A stretch of 64,000 bases of DNA from positions 179,999 to 243,998 of the forward strand of contig CDMY01000295.1 in assembly GCA_001179505.1 (NCBI GenBank). Reading direction: 5' to 3'. Position numbers and translations under genes: made by a program. Below the pieces are notes generated by a model. That model was not told the DNA's origin and did no database searches. It worked only from the letters and a program-made list of their open reading frames with translations. The stretch's first letter is position 1; the number at the start of each line of letters is the position of its first letter. Source of the stretch: Vitrella brassicaformis. Lineage: Eukaryota > Sar > Vitrellaceae. Positions 44,131 through 58,155 of the stretch are shown here, in pieces.

Positions 44131-46259
44131 ATGGCAGAAGTGAGCCAAACAGGAAGCACTTAAGGTAATTGCCTCGCATTCATGTGCTTTGTGTGTCAGG
44201 ACGGCGCCACGTTCCGCCTGGTGTACGTCAGCGGCAAGCAGCCCACCAACCAGGGCCCCGCCGCCCTGCGCATGTCACGAGAGGAGCTGTCGCATCTCTT
44301 CGGCCACATGCAGCTGTGGGACCTCAGCTGCTTCCGAACAGGCATCGACAACAAGGTCTTCCTGCAGGCGCCAAGCAGTACACGGACATCGTCATCGACA
44401 GCTCAAAGCCGTCGATCCGCCACATGTGGGAGCGGATGCCGCTGGCCGTGGCCTTCGAGTGGGGCACGCGCATGCCACATCTCAAGACAATGGTCATCCT
44501 CCATCCGCCATTCCACGACGGCTGGTGTTGCGACGTGATGGTCACGATGGTCGACGGCCACGCCAAGAGCCGCAGCGAGCTGCACGAGGCGAAGCGGCGG
44601 GAGGCGGAAAGAGGAGGCAGACAGCCACCCAAAGAGGAGGGGACGCTGGAGTCCATCAGCTTCACCCCGTCGAAGAGCTTTCGTGGTGGGCGCTCGGCAA
44701 ACCGACTGCCCTCTCGTGCTGCAGCCAACACTTCAGTCCCCTCCTCGCCACCTCCCCTACTTCATTCGCTGACGACTCTGAGCGGCCTTCGCCCTCACGT
44801 CTGCGACTTGATCGACAACCACAAGTGGCAGATGCCATCGCTGCGGCACGTACGAGGCCACCCGATTGGGCGCGTGTTCCCATGCGGCTTCATCAAGACA
44901 TCGCACTGTCTGGAGAGCCTGGATCTCGGCATATTCGGACCGCGAGACTGGCTGGCGCTGCTGAAGGGAGGGCGGCTGGCGCACTTGAAGCACATCGGCA
45001 CTGTGCTAGTCGGGGGGCACTACTGCCGAGAGAGACAACCTGCTTCACCTGCAGGTAGATGCGAAAGAAAGCAGTATCCCAATAAGCGGATGGGGCGGTG
45101 AATTGCGTCCCTTCAGGCTACCCTCGCCTCTGGTGGCTGCAAGTCGCTCGAGTCGGTCAGCTTCATCGTCAAAAGTTCTGTCATTGTCAGCCCAGAAATG
45201 GTCGGTGTTCTAACCGCTATTGACGGGCTCAGGACCTCGGGTGCGGCATCACCCACAGCGAGCTTCACCGTGGCCGCCATACACCAAAGAGTGTCTGGAT
45301 TTAGCTTGTCGCTTCTCCACGAGTGCCCTGCCCCCTCCCTCTCATCGCCCTTCGTCCGAGAGACACTGTGCTACCTCGCCACGACCGCCGGGTCGATCAC
45401 GTGGCACTCTTCTGAGGCCTACTTCACCGCTCCGGTGGAAATCAGCGACGACGCCAAGGAACTCGCCGCCAAACTGCGGTTCCCTCAAGCCAGCTCCATC
45501 AGCGTAGCCACGCCAACGACGACTTTAGACACGTATTTCACACTGCCCGCTGCTTCCTCGCCTGTGTGGTCGCCCATCACCCACCTGTCGGCTGAGGCGT
45601 TCCCCGACACGCTGACCGATCTGAATCCCACAGGACCATTTGGCCATGCGGCCGCGCGGCAACTGGTGGCGACGGGCAATATTAAGAACGTGCGGACACT
45701 CTATTCTGAGCGAGTGGTGCCTGCCAGTGACGTGCTGGGGCTTCTGAGAGCGATGGGCGGGGCTTCTGAGAGCGATGGGCGGAGAGGGGACGATCGAGAG
45801 GGCGGCCGTGAATGTCAGGGGCAAGGGAGAGGGGCTGTTGTGGGGCGATAGCGCTGAGGCCATGCCAACCATCAGAGACATGACAGTCCGCCTGAGCGGT
45901 GGGGAGTGAGCACACAGTATGGTGTCCACTCTGACGGATGTATTCTCTCCCTCACGTTTCCTTGTGTGTGTCAAGTGCCGTATTGTCAAGTGCCGTATTA
46001 TCAAGTCAATGCCGCTTCGTTTGTCCACCGGAGCCTTGCATCGTGCCTCAACCTTCGCGGCCTACACGAGCTGACGATTCAGATTTTCGGCAATGAAGAG
46101 CACTTCGCAGAGCAGATGGAGGCGCTCTGTCCCAGCGGCACCGTCTCCGGCTTCCGCATCTCGGTGAACCGGCTTTCCCCCCATCATGTTTTTTTGACGG
46201 GTCACCGCAAGCCGATGAGCTACAGCAGAGGCGACTGGGTGAGTAAGGAGGCTGCATGA
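44131..46259 (+). pseudogene. F-box-like/leucine-rich family member C, two frame disruptions
   Basis: A three-codon first exon (MAE, 44131-44139) splices to DGATFRLVYVSGKQPTN, then the F-box-like helix LRMSREELSHLFGHMQLWDL. At about 44367-44375 the frame breaks: the continuation KQYTDIVIDSSKPSIRHMW (member B has NQYTQLTVDC at this place) lies one base out of frame, as if one G of a GCGGCC had been lost. Then come MPLAVAFEWGTRMPHLKTM, HPPFHDGW, MVTMVDGHAKS and TLSGLRPHVCDLIDNHKW, and after an intron ASGGCKSLESVSFIV. At 45737-45780 a perfect 22-bp tandem duplication shifts the frame a second time. The other frame goes on as GEGTIERAAVNVRGKGEGLL and MPTIRDMTVRLSGGE. A last segment, LRGLHELTIQIFGNEEHF, matches member A's C-terminus. 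Two independent shifts favour a recent pseudogene. Sequencing error could explain the first but hardly the second. Confidence 0.65.
45737..45780. repeat. Perfect 22-bp tandem duplication (two copies)
   Basis: Unit 45737-45758, starting GGGGCTTCTGAGAGCGATGG, is repeated exactly at 45759-45780. Because 22 is not a multiple of 3, it changes the reading frame of family member C. Confidence 0.97.
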
Positions 46260-46627
46260 GTTGCATGAGTTGCATGTTTCGCGAGAGAGCTTTGATTGCC
46301 TTGTGTGCAGTGCAAGAGACATCCAGGGGACCAGTCCATGCAGTTAGTGTGCGAGCAGTTACGTGCAGCGGCTGTTGAAGCCGTGTGGTGAACAAATCTG
46401 GCCTACGTGTTGCGCAGACTGATACTTACACATCTAATTTCTCTTTATTCCCATCAGCCTTTTTGTCTAGATGTCTGAATGTCACGCCCGTCGTCTGTCT
46501 GTCTGTCTCTGGGCCACCCAACCGCCACACCAGACCAGACTATACGACGGCCATACACATGGATGGGATGGGATGGGATGGATGCAGACAAACCGCCCAC
46601 CACCATACACACAGGAAGGAGTTACTC

Positions 46628-46648
46628 ATCCATCCATCCATCCATCCA
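46628..46648. repeat. (ATCC)n microsatellite
   Basis: Five consecutive ATCC units. The same motif recurs near 46990 and 47580. Confidence 0.9.
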
Positions 46649-46836
46649 ATGGCACTCCAATCTCGCACATGGCGCATCGACTCGACAGACAACATGTCAC
46701 GTCACTTCTCATCCATCTCCTCTGTCTACATACATACCTACATAGACACACGACATATCTATCTACACGACAGACATCACATCTCTCTCATCACATGAAT
46801 GATCACATGTATATATCTTACCGTACGTAGCACACT

Positions 46837-46878
46837 CACACTCATGCCTACCGACATCACACTCATACCTACCGACAT
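46837..46878. repeat. 21-bp tandem repeat, two copies
   Basis: The unit begins cacactcat and ends accgacat; the two copies differ at one base. Confidence 0.9.
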
Positions 46879-47488
46879 GACAGACAGACATGCGTGGCAT
46901 TGATTGCATTGATGTCTCTCTCTCCGCCCTCTCCCCCTGCGCTTGTCTCCCTCTCCCATGCAGGCAGGCAGTCGAAATGCACTCTGCGCCCATCCATCCA
47001 TCCATTCAGTGGCTGGCGCACTCACGTATGCGGTCACTCACGGCACAGCGATCGGCATGTGCAGATAGCGATATACCAATGAGTGGAAGTAAAGAAAATT
47101 GGCGTCTTTCGGCCCGCTAGGAAAATCATGCCAACATAGGTAGGTACGATAGATACGAACATACGACAGACAGATGTGAAACCATACAAATCGGCCCTAC
47201 CAATGTCTGCCTGCCTGCCTGATGCATGCCATGGCACACACACATGCACACACGACACCACATCACATGACGGAATCAGAAAAGAAATTCCCATAAAGGG
47301 TCGAGTCACGTGACTGTGGATGTGTCGACGAGTCCCCGCTCTCACCCCCAGCGAACCTGCTAATGCTGCTGGCATGAAACAGCCTCATTCATTGTCATCC
47401 CTACTGTTGGTCTGTCTGTCGCTCCCCTCTGCTGCCACATCCCTTCTCCTCGGCCAGCTGTGTGTGTGTGTGTGTGGCATGCGTTTGC

Positions 47489-50242
<2,754 letters not shown>

Positions 50243-50658
50243 CTTGGCTCGAGGCTGCGGCAAAACACGGGGAGGTCCTCAGCAGACGGCGAACACGTGC
50301 GGGACAGCCCGAAAAGCGAGGCGCTTTTATTTGTGGCTGTCGGCACAGTAACGGCCGAAGGCGTTTTTGTCGTCGACGGCTGCAAACACGCCAGGCAGCA
50401 AAGGGAGGCGAAGCAGGCGCTCTCACGACCTTGGCGGCGTGTTCAGAGGAAAGCAAAGCGCTGCTGGAAGCGAGTGGCCGTAAAACGGGGCGCCCTACAC
50501 ACAAGTGACGTGGAAGGAGGGAGAGGCAAAACGCGCCGAGAGAGAAGGTGAGAGAAGCTGGTTGTCATGTACACCCAGCGCTCTGAGTAGTAGTTTTCGC
50601 GGCTTTGGCCACGTCTGGCTGAGGTGATTTTCTTTCGTCCACGCTCGAGAGGCTCAGC
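50243..50658. promoter_or_regulatory. Divergent intergenic region, sulfurylase-kinase / bZIP
   Basis: 416 bp between opposed start codons, presumably both promoters and 5' UTRs. No specific element is claimed. Confidence 0.45.
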
Positions 50659-53047
50659 ATGGAAGAGGAGGATAGCTACGACACGTTCGACCCCATCGGC
50701 CCGCTGAGGGACCACCACCCACCCCCCTTATACACCCCTCCCACCCTCGAACCGCCCCTCTTCCCTCCCACTGATGCGTTCGGTCAGGTTCCCGCACCGG
50801 CGGCCTTCATCCCAGCTCCCTATGCGGCCTACGCGGCTCCACAGTCACCCCTGCCGAAGTCGACTGCATCCACAACCGACGGGTCGTCACCCACACAGTC
50901 TTACTGCTCGGCGCCGTTCCCTCCCATCCCTGAGCAGTCTGCTCATGTGATGGGGTACCCGGTTGGCGGTGCTGGCGGTGGTGGCGCTGTGTCGGCGTCG
51001 GCGCCCGTGTCTGCGTCGTGTGCGTCTGGAGCGAGGAAGGGAGGAGGAGGCTGTGGTGGTGGTGGTGGGGGACAGAAGCGCAAGGCTGATGGTCCGGTGG
51101 ACTGTTCGCATCTGGACAAGAAGGAACAGCAGCGGCTTAGGAACAGGATATCTGCGCAGCAGAGCCGGGACCGCAAGAAGAAGGAGTTTGAGGGGCTCAG
51201 CCTACAGGTGGATACGCTCACAACCGAGAACGCCGACCTTAGGAGGTGGGCGACCGACCACACACGACGCCATGCCACCCTCCCACGCTGTCTGTGTCGG
51301 CACTCCGTCTCTCTCTCTGTTTCCCCCATTGCAACACACAGAGAGAACGTGGCCCTCCGTGCCGAGAACACCGCCATCGCCGCGCATCGCGACCAGCTGG
51401 TCAGCGAGAACAACACCTTGCGCTCGCGGCTTAGCCATTGGGAGGCGCAGTACACCGACCTCCCCCCGCCCCCGTCCCTACCCCCACTCACCCCACAAGG
51501 CATCGACGAGGACATGCCGGTGTGTGGCGGGCCGCCGAGCCTCGACAGCCCATCGGACGGGCCGTCGGACAGCGCGTCACTGTGGGACGGGTGGTGGGGC
51601 AGCACCAGTACTGGTGGGTCGCCGTCGAGCGACCGGTCGTCGGCGAGTGGTGCGCGGTTCTATGGGTGGATTGGGGTGCTGGGAGTGCTCATTTTTGGGA
51701 TCTGCTTGGTGTCGCTCACTGGAGTGCTCACGGTACGGTGAGGCCACAGCACAGAGGGGAGGGAGGGAGGGATGGCCGAGGGGAGAGAGGGTCTCTCTCT
51801 GAGACTTAACTGTGTGTGGACTGGGCGTTTGTGTGCGCAGCCTATGGGCCCTTCGTATTCGTTCACGAGTGCGCCGATGACGCGCTACACGCCGGGCAGG
51901 CTGCCGTGGTCCAACAACGGCCGCGTGCTCATGTCCCTGCCTGAGCCACCGAACCAGAAGGAACTCATCGTATACGTAAGCTGACTGACCAATCACACCC
52001 ACACACGTCCCTTTCATCTATCTCATTGTTGGTGTTGCGTTGCAGAACCCGGATGGCCACGCCGTCCAGCTGTGGCAGCAGACAGGTGCGGCAAAGGGCG
52101 ACCCAGCCGTCAATGTCATCGGTGGGGCCTCGGGTGGTGGTGGTCCGGTCCACGACACACGCGAGGAGGCCGAGGAGCTGGTGCGACGGCTGATGCTTGA
52201 GTCGCAGGCGGGGGAGGGCGCCGGGGAGCAGGAACAAGGGGACGGCCACGACGAACCCAGCCACATGCCATACAGGTCAGGCAGGCGGACAGAGAGACAG
52301 GGAGGCAGGCAGGCAGGCAGGCAGGACAGATCCACGGACTCGCGGGAATGCCATTGGCAAAATGGTGCTTGTGTTGTGTTGTGTTTCACCGGGTGCAGGC
52401 TTGTGTGCGTCAACCCGCACTTCGTCATCGGCGACCACAACCTGCACGCCCTCCTCACCGACGGCGGCAAGCCAGCCGCCCCGCCCGCACTCCCCACACC
52501 CGCAGCCCCCTCACCACCCACACACACATCCACATCCACACAGCAAGAGCCAACAGTCGAGGACACCGAAACCACCGAGACCACCACACACACAGCCGCC
52601 AACACCACCCACCCCCTCCGTCTCCGGGGCACCAACGCCACCAGAGATCATGAGACCATGCTCGACATGCTGGCGCAAAACTCCGTTCTCAAGCACCTCG
52701 TCCCCAACAGCAGCAACATCAAGAACAAGGAGGGGGCTTCGCTGACGAGCAGCAAGCAGTGCGGTCCGCAGCCGCGCGAGAGGGGCAACGACACGAGGGG
52801 GCGCGATAGGGTGGTCGTGGTGGCCAATGGGGACGGGTCGGATCCTTCCAACACGGTGCAGGTCTACGGGGCGCCCAGGAAGCGGACGCACAGCGGTCCC
52901 GTCAACTTCATCGTCACGTTCCCTGGTGACGTGCTGACGTCGGCGGGGCTGCGTCACGTGGACGAGCGGGGCAACGTGGCCATGCTAGCGCCGATGGAGC
53001 CCATGCATCTGGCGTGCAGCTACCTGGTCAAGCAGAATGGCGACTGA
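50659..53047 (+). CDS. Membrane-tethered bZIP transcription factor
   Basis: A Pro/Ala/Ser/Gly-rich N-terminus leads to a bZIP domain whose basic region is LRNRISAQQSRDRKKKEFEG (about 51135-51195), with the signature N-x7-R. A leucine/asparagine heptad zipper follows across an intron (LQVDTLTTENADLRR|ENVALRAENTAIAAH). About 100 residues later comes a single hydrophobic segment, WIGVLGVLIFGICLVSLTGV (51667-51726), then about 350 more residues. These include an Asn/Thr-rich stretch with potential N-glycosylation sites (TNAT, NTTH) and a conserved-looking C-terminal block, GPVNFIVTFPGDVL. This is the layout of ATF6/CREB-H and plant bZIP17/28, which are released from the ER membrane by proteolysis under stress. 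The ER-stress role is inference. A possible site-1-protease motif (RRLM) lies in the C-terminal part. Five exons. Confidence 0.85.
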
Positions 53048-53933
53048 GGGAGGGAGAAAGGGAGGGAGGGTGGCAAGTCTGCATGTGGGCTGGATTGGAT
53101 GTTTGCTGAATGTTTTAACTGTGCGGCCGGGCCGGGCTGTGTTGGTTTCGGTTTTGGCGGGATGGGGGGAGGGATGGGTGCGAGTGGCTGGATGCGATGC
53201 CGTGTATTGTAATTACTTTTTCCGTCCATTGCATTGCCCGAGTGTCCGTGTCGTGTGCGTAAATGCACATCTCACACATGGAGAGGGTCCCTTCCGCGCC
53301 CTCCATGGCGGGCGAACCACACCTCCCTCCCTCCCTGCCTGCCGGTCAGTCAGTCGGTCGATGAGATGCCCACGCCGATTTTTGAGTGCCCACCCGCCTG
53401 GCTCCCTGTCTGCCTGTGGAATGCCTGATGGATGGATGGATTGCCGCACATACGAAGGTATAGTGTGGCGAGAAAGACACACACGTAGACGACACTGCCT
53501 CAGGGAGAGGCGTAGCTGTCTGTAGGTTAGGATGAGATGCAGGCCAGGTGTTTTCATTCATGTGTGGAGACTGTCGCGCGGTGGGTGGGTGGCGCGGTGG
53601 CGTGCTGTTGGTGTGCATGCCTTTGCGTGGTTGTGATTGGAATGGATGGACGGATGGACGATGGACGGATTGGCATCACTCTCTATGTGTCTGTGTGTTG
53701 GAGGGTGTTTTCGTCAAGTGTAATTCATCGTTCAGTCCAGTCTCACACTGGCTGATGGACATATGTATGTGGGATGGAACGATGGATGGATGGATGGATG
53801 GGGTATAGTCGCATTCTCACTCCCCCCATAAGCAAGCAAGCTAGAATGCACACACGAGTACTCACTGTGCAGACCTAAGAGAGAGAGAGGAGGGAGAAAG
53901 AGCGACCGATCTATCCATCGCCCGCTCGCTCCC
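53048..53933. other. Convergent intergenic region, no gene seen
   Basis: 886 bp between the bZIP stop (+) and the EF-hand gene stop (-). GGGA and GGAT repeats (notably 53781-53800) and CCTCCCT runs occur, with no coding signal. Confidence 0.6.
53781..53800. repeat. (GATG)n microsatellite
   Basis: Five GATG units in a row; similar GGAT runs are scattered nearby. Confidence 0.9.
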
Positions 53934-54831
53934 TCATGAGAAAAGAACAGCAAACTCCTGCAGGCAGGCACCAGCAGCACAACACAGCAGAGCAGAGCAT
54001 AGAGACGACACGGTGTGCGTGTCGTGGCGGTAGGAGGATGGATGGTGTGTGCGAACAAGATGTGATGTGTGTGCGTACGCTGTAGTCGACTTTCCCGTCC
54101 TGGTTTGTGTCAAGCTCTTTGACCAGCTTGGCGATGTCTATCGTCATGGCGAAGTCGTCCTTCACTATCTTGATCAACTTGTCTGCACAACACGCACGAG
54201 ATATATACACACACACACACACACGGGAAGTTGACAAACAAAGCGTGATCTGTCTGTCTGCCCTCGGCTCACCGACATCGAGGAGGCCCGACTTGTCGGC
54301 CTCGCCGCCCAACGCTACCCACGCATCCACTGACACACACGCGTACACACACACACACACACAGCCACGACTTAAAGCACAAGCGTCTCACACCGGCCTC
54401 CTCCGTGTCCTTCTTGTTGCGTGCGCACAGCACCAGTGTCCTGTTCGTCCTCGACGTTGCTGGTGGTGGAGCGTTGCTTCTCAAAGGCCTTGAGAAACTC
54501 CTCAAACTCTGCAGATAGGCACACAGATCTCCCCTCCCTCCCCACCCCACACGCACCCACCTATGTACCTATTTGCCCCGTGCCGTCTTCATCGATGTCG
54601 TTCATGAACCGAAACAGCTCCTCCTCGGTCGGGTTCTCGCCTATCGCTGCAGTGCACACACAACACATCCCCCATCCAGTCCATCCTTTGCCCCTCCGGG
54701 CCCCACTCCCAGTCCGACTGACCTTCGAGCAGGAGCTTCATCTCGTCCCTGTCGATGGTGCCCGACCCGTCCGCATCGAACGTCGCAAACGCCTGACGAC
54801 ACTTCTCGATGAACACCTCGTCGAGCACCAT
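53934..54831 (-). CDS. Calmodulin-like EF-hand protein
   Basis: Six small exons. Exon 1 reads MVLDEVFIEKCRQAFATFDA with canonical loop DADGSGTIDRDE. Exon 2 reads NPTEEELFRFMNDI with loop DEDGTGQIEFEE completed in exon 3, which goes on FLKAFEKQRS and an acidic/Gln linker. The fourth exon reads DAWVALGGEADKSGLLDVGE, where the loop lacks the first Asp and is probably not Ca2+-binding. The fifth reads KIVKDDFAMTIDIAKLVKEL with loop DTNQDGKVDYSE, and the last exon ends EFAVLFS. So there are three canonical sites and one degenerate one. The phrase ALGG..DKSG followed by LTIDI-type helix resembles axonemal EF-hand light chains as I recall them, so a flagellar role is possible but not shown. The linker exon boundary near 54390-54500 is uncertain. 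Divergent from the acyltransferase-like gene. Confidence 0.85.
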
Positions 54832-55168
54832 TGCTGTTCCGAGCGTCGAGTTGCGGTGGGCGCGGTGTGTTCGCGGTGAGGGGCGGCTAGAGAGGCTAGG
54901 GAAAGGGCACTGACTGATGTCCTTGGTTTGATTGCAGTCACTCGAAGCGGAAAGGCACAATAGCACGGGACCCGTCCAATCGGATCCTTCAAGGTTCAAG
55001 CTCGCACGGAGGAGAAACAAAGATCTGGCAACAGGAACTGCCGCTCCATGGCCCAGTCGCTGTTCTTCTGCAACAGTCCAACGAATGTCGACGCAGGAGA
55101 GGTTAAGCTTCCCTCCCACCTGCCGTCGACTGCCGGCCTCCCACCGCCACCACAGTCGCCTGACGAGC
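54832..55168. promoter_or_regulatory. Divergent intergenic region, EF-hand / acyltransferase-like gene
   Basis: 337 bp between opposed start codons; no specific element is claimed. Confidence 0.4.
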
Positions 55169-57783
55169 ATGGCTTCGGACGAGAACTCGACTCATGGTAC
55201 ACACTCTTACTCACGCACGCACACACGTACACAAACAGATCAGGTGCAGAATGTCTGTCTGTCTGTGCGCATGTGTGTGTGTCTGTGTCTGTGCAGGGAG
55301 ACCAACTGGGACGTGCTTCATGCCGCTGGAGCAAAGATCGGGAGGCCGCTCTTCATCGAGAATGCCGTGAGCGTCATCACGACTGAGCCCTTTCACATCG
55401 ATGATCTGCGTGAGGCCGGGCGGCAGCTCATGGAGCATCACGCCGCCCTGAGGGCGAGAATACATCTGGACGCGAGCAGCGGGCGCATCGCGCCCATATG
55501 GGCGGAGACCATTGAGGCACCTGGTACAATCCACACGCACCGGCAGACCAGACCTGCGTGTCGTTGATTCTCTCTCTGTCTGTGTGATGCTGGCTGCAGA
55601 CATTGAGATGTCACCGTGCCGTGACTGGGAAGAAGCGCTTCGCTACGAGCAGCTGTTCGCCCTGCCCACCACCACAGGGCCCCTCTGGCGGATGAGAGTG
55701 CTCACTGCCACACCCACCACGCACAAGATGAGACGGGTACGCGAAGCGCACATTCACGTAGAGCCAACCTCCCACCCACCCCGTGTTACTTCTGTGTGTG
55801 TCAGGGCTCGGTTCTCCTGCCGTCGTGTCGCACGTGGCTGCTGGGCGTCTTCCACCACGCTATCATGGACGGCATGGCTCGACAGCAATTCTGGAAAGAC
55901 TTCCTCAACGCCGCATACAAGCTGGCGCGCAAGCGGACGATGGCGCGTCGAGGCAGCCGGGTGTTCCACTCGAGCAGCACCCTCGACTCCCTCCTCGGGG
56001 CCGAGACAACGCTCCAAACGGACGAGCCCCTCCCGGCCCCCGTGTCGTCTGTGATGCCGAGCACCTTTGTCGGCTCCCTGACGGTGCCCATATATCGGAT
56101 GGGCGACAGATTCGCCTTCTACGTCGGGAAGGGTCTGACCATGTTCTTTCGCAAGATTGCGGTTCACAAGAAGAACCCCTTCTCTGCCGTTTTTCCCGCG
56201 CACAAATACGGCGACGCGCGCGAGGTTCGCAACGCTATGCAGCGAGTGAAGGAAAGGCTCATGAGCTTATCTGCGGACAGATCTCACTGACTGGGCTGTA
56301 TGGTGTGTGTGGTGATGGTCAGGTTGCGCACACGTCGGTGGTGCCGCTCATGTTTGATGCGTCCACGACCAAGAAGCTCATCCAGACATGCAAGCAGCGC
56401 AAGGTGCCCCTCAACTCCGTCCTGACGGCCGTGGCGGCCGCGGCCATCGCCCAGATGATCAACAGGGAGGATCGGCCCACATCCTTGTACACCACACAAG
56501 CCATCAGCACGAGACGCTGGATGCACAAGAAGGGAGACGAGAAAGCAGCAGGAGCCGGCACGCCCCCCATCACCCCCACATCATCGAATGCCGACGGCCA
56601 TCAGCACCAGCATCAGCATCAGCCCGACCTCGTCATGAGCATGCCCAGCCCGGTGCTGCTCACCCCGAGCTGCGACACGTGCCGGCGAGAGGGCATCGCT
56701 GCCGCCCCTTCACCCGCCGCGCCCCAACGTGCCGCATCCTCTCTCGAGAAGCATGCACATGCAGCCCCCGCCACATCCGGTGCCTCATCCCTTCCGCGAC
56801 TGGGGTGCTTCACGTGTCTGATGGGCCTGGGTCTGGAGGTGCCAGCACATGCACTTTCGCAGCCCGATCGGTTCTGGGAGTTTGCGAGCATGGACAACAG
56901 GCGCATCCACAGCAGGATCGACCGCCCTGACCCGACGGATGCATGCGGTGACTGGCACGTCGTCACAAATTTCCTCAAGACGTCTGCGGTCAGCGGTCGG
57001 CTGGACAACATGGTCGACCTAGTGGGACCCGAGCAGCGGCCGTCAGTCTTTCTCATCTCGGTAAGCACGCGGACAGGGGGACAGGAAAGCCACCACCGTG
57101 GCTCACTGGGACACGTCTGATCAGAACACGGGCATGTGTCTGTCAGAACACGGGCAACTGGGACACGACCGACCTGCGCAAAGGCAAAGGAGCTGCCGCC
57201 CGTGGCCCTCGGCAGCCCACCATGCTCGCAGGCCTCTCCCGCTACCCTTGCACGCCCACATGCACCAACACACCCCTTGAGATCATCCCTGAGCACGACC
57301 ACGACCTGGACAACGGGCAAGGGCATGAGGAGGAAAAGGCGAGCGCCGCGGCGACCGAGGAGGCGGCAATGGGTCGGTGGAGGGGTGATTTTGAGATGGA
57401 GATCGAGAGCAGCTGGTCGTGTGTGAGCCAGCACGGTGTCGGCAACAGTCTTTTCTCCCACAACCTGGTCACCATCTCGGGCAGACTCAACTGGTCCCTG
57501 CAGGTCAGCAGACAGCCAGAAACACACACACACACACACACACCCCCTCACTGCATCCGGATGTGTGGGGTGTGTGGTATCTATTGTCCATCAGTATGAG
57601 TCCAACCTAGTCAACCGCTGCCTTGCGGAGAAGTACGCCAAGACGATACACGACAACGTCATGAAGTTGTTGGACCTCCAGCCAGATGCCGAGCAGGGCT
57701 TCCCCGCGTTTCTCATGCCGCACGGCAGCAAGGCCGCGGCGAGCGAGGCGCACACCGAGGAGTCGACGGAAGCGCTTCAGTAG
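55169..57783 (+). CDS. Condensation/alcohol-acyltransferase-like protein
   Basis: The small first exon MASDENSTHG joins across 55201-55296 to ETNWDVLHAAGAKIGRPLF. The chain then shows the N-lobe pattern of condensation-domain acyltransferases: LREAGRQLMEHHAALRARI, LWRMRVLTA, and the catalytic HHxxxDG motif in GVFHHAIMDGMARQQFW (about 55845-55890). The C-lobe has VAHTSVVPLMFDASTTKKLI, VPLNSVLTAVAAAAIAQMI and, after splicing, HGVGNSLFSHNLVTISGRLN. This fold makes esters or amides from acyl donors (NRPS condensation domains, alcohol acetyltransferases, polyketide-offloading acyltransferases). It stands alone, with no carrier protein or synthase nearby. A Cys/Pro/His-rich insert (near 56600-56830, with CDTCRREG and LGCFTCLMGLG) interrupts the C-lobe and is unlike the family norm. 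The substrate is unknown. Confidence 0.75.
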
Positions 57784-58155
57784 TAGATTTGGTGAACAGG
57801 GAGGAGGAGTGCAGGTGTTGTAATGTCATTTTCGTGCTTTTGTGATGGGTGATAGCTAAAGGGGAGCCGTATCTGACGCGTGATGGGATACATGAGTGCG
57901 CTTGTTTTACATGCTGCTTTATTGCGGCCTGGGTGCCCTGCCTTGCCTGGTCAGGCAGTCGTCTGTGTGTCCTTCTGATGCACGTACACGTGGATTCATG
58001 CGGGTCTATCTCTCTTCCTGTTGTACTGAGCACTCTGCTGCTGAAGATGATGACACACTCGCCGTCAAAGAAGGTTCTCAACAAATCTCAACGGCAAGTA
58101 ACGTTTTCTCGACGATCTCTCTGCTCCAAACCTCACGCGGTCCGGCAACTCAAAA
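57784..58155. other. Tandem intergenic region, no gene seen
   Basis: 372 bp between two plus-strand genes. Moderately AT-richer; probably the 3' UTR of the first and the promoter of the next. Confidence 0.5.

Larger units (their letters stand above)
46260..47488. other. Convergent intergenic region rich in short repeats
   Basis: 1.2 kb between family member C (+) and the sulfurylase/kinase gene (-). It contains (ATCC)n at 46628-46648, a 2 x 21-bp tandem repeat at 46837-46878, GGGAT repeats near 46560-46580 and CA runs. No gene or RNA was recognised. Confidence 0.65.
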
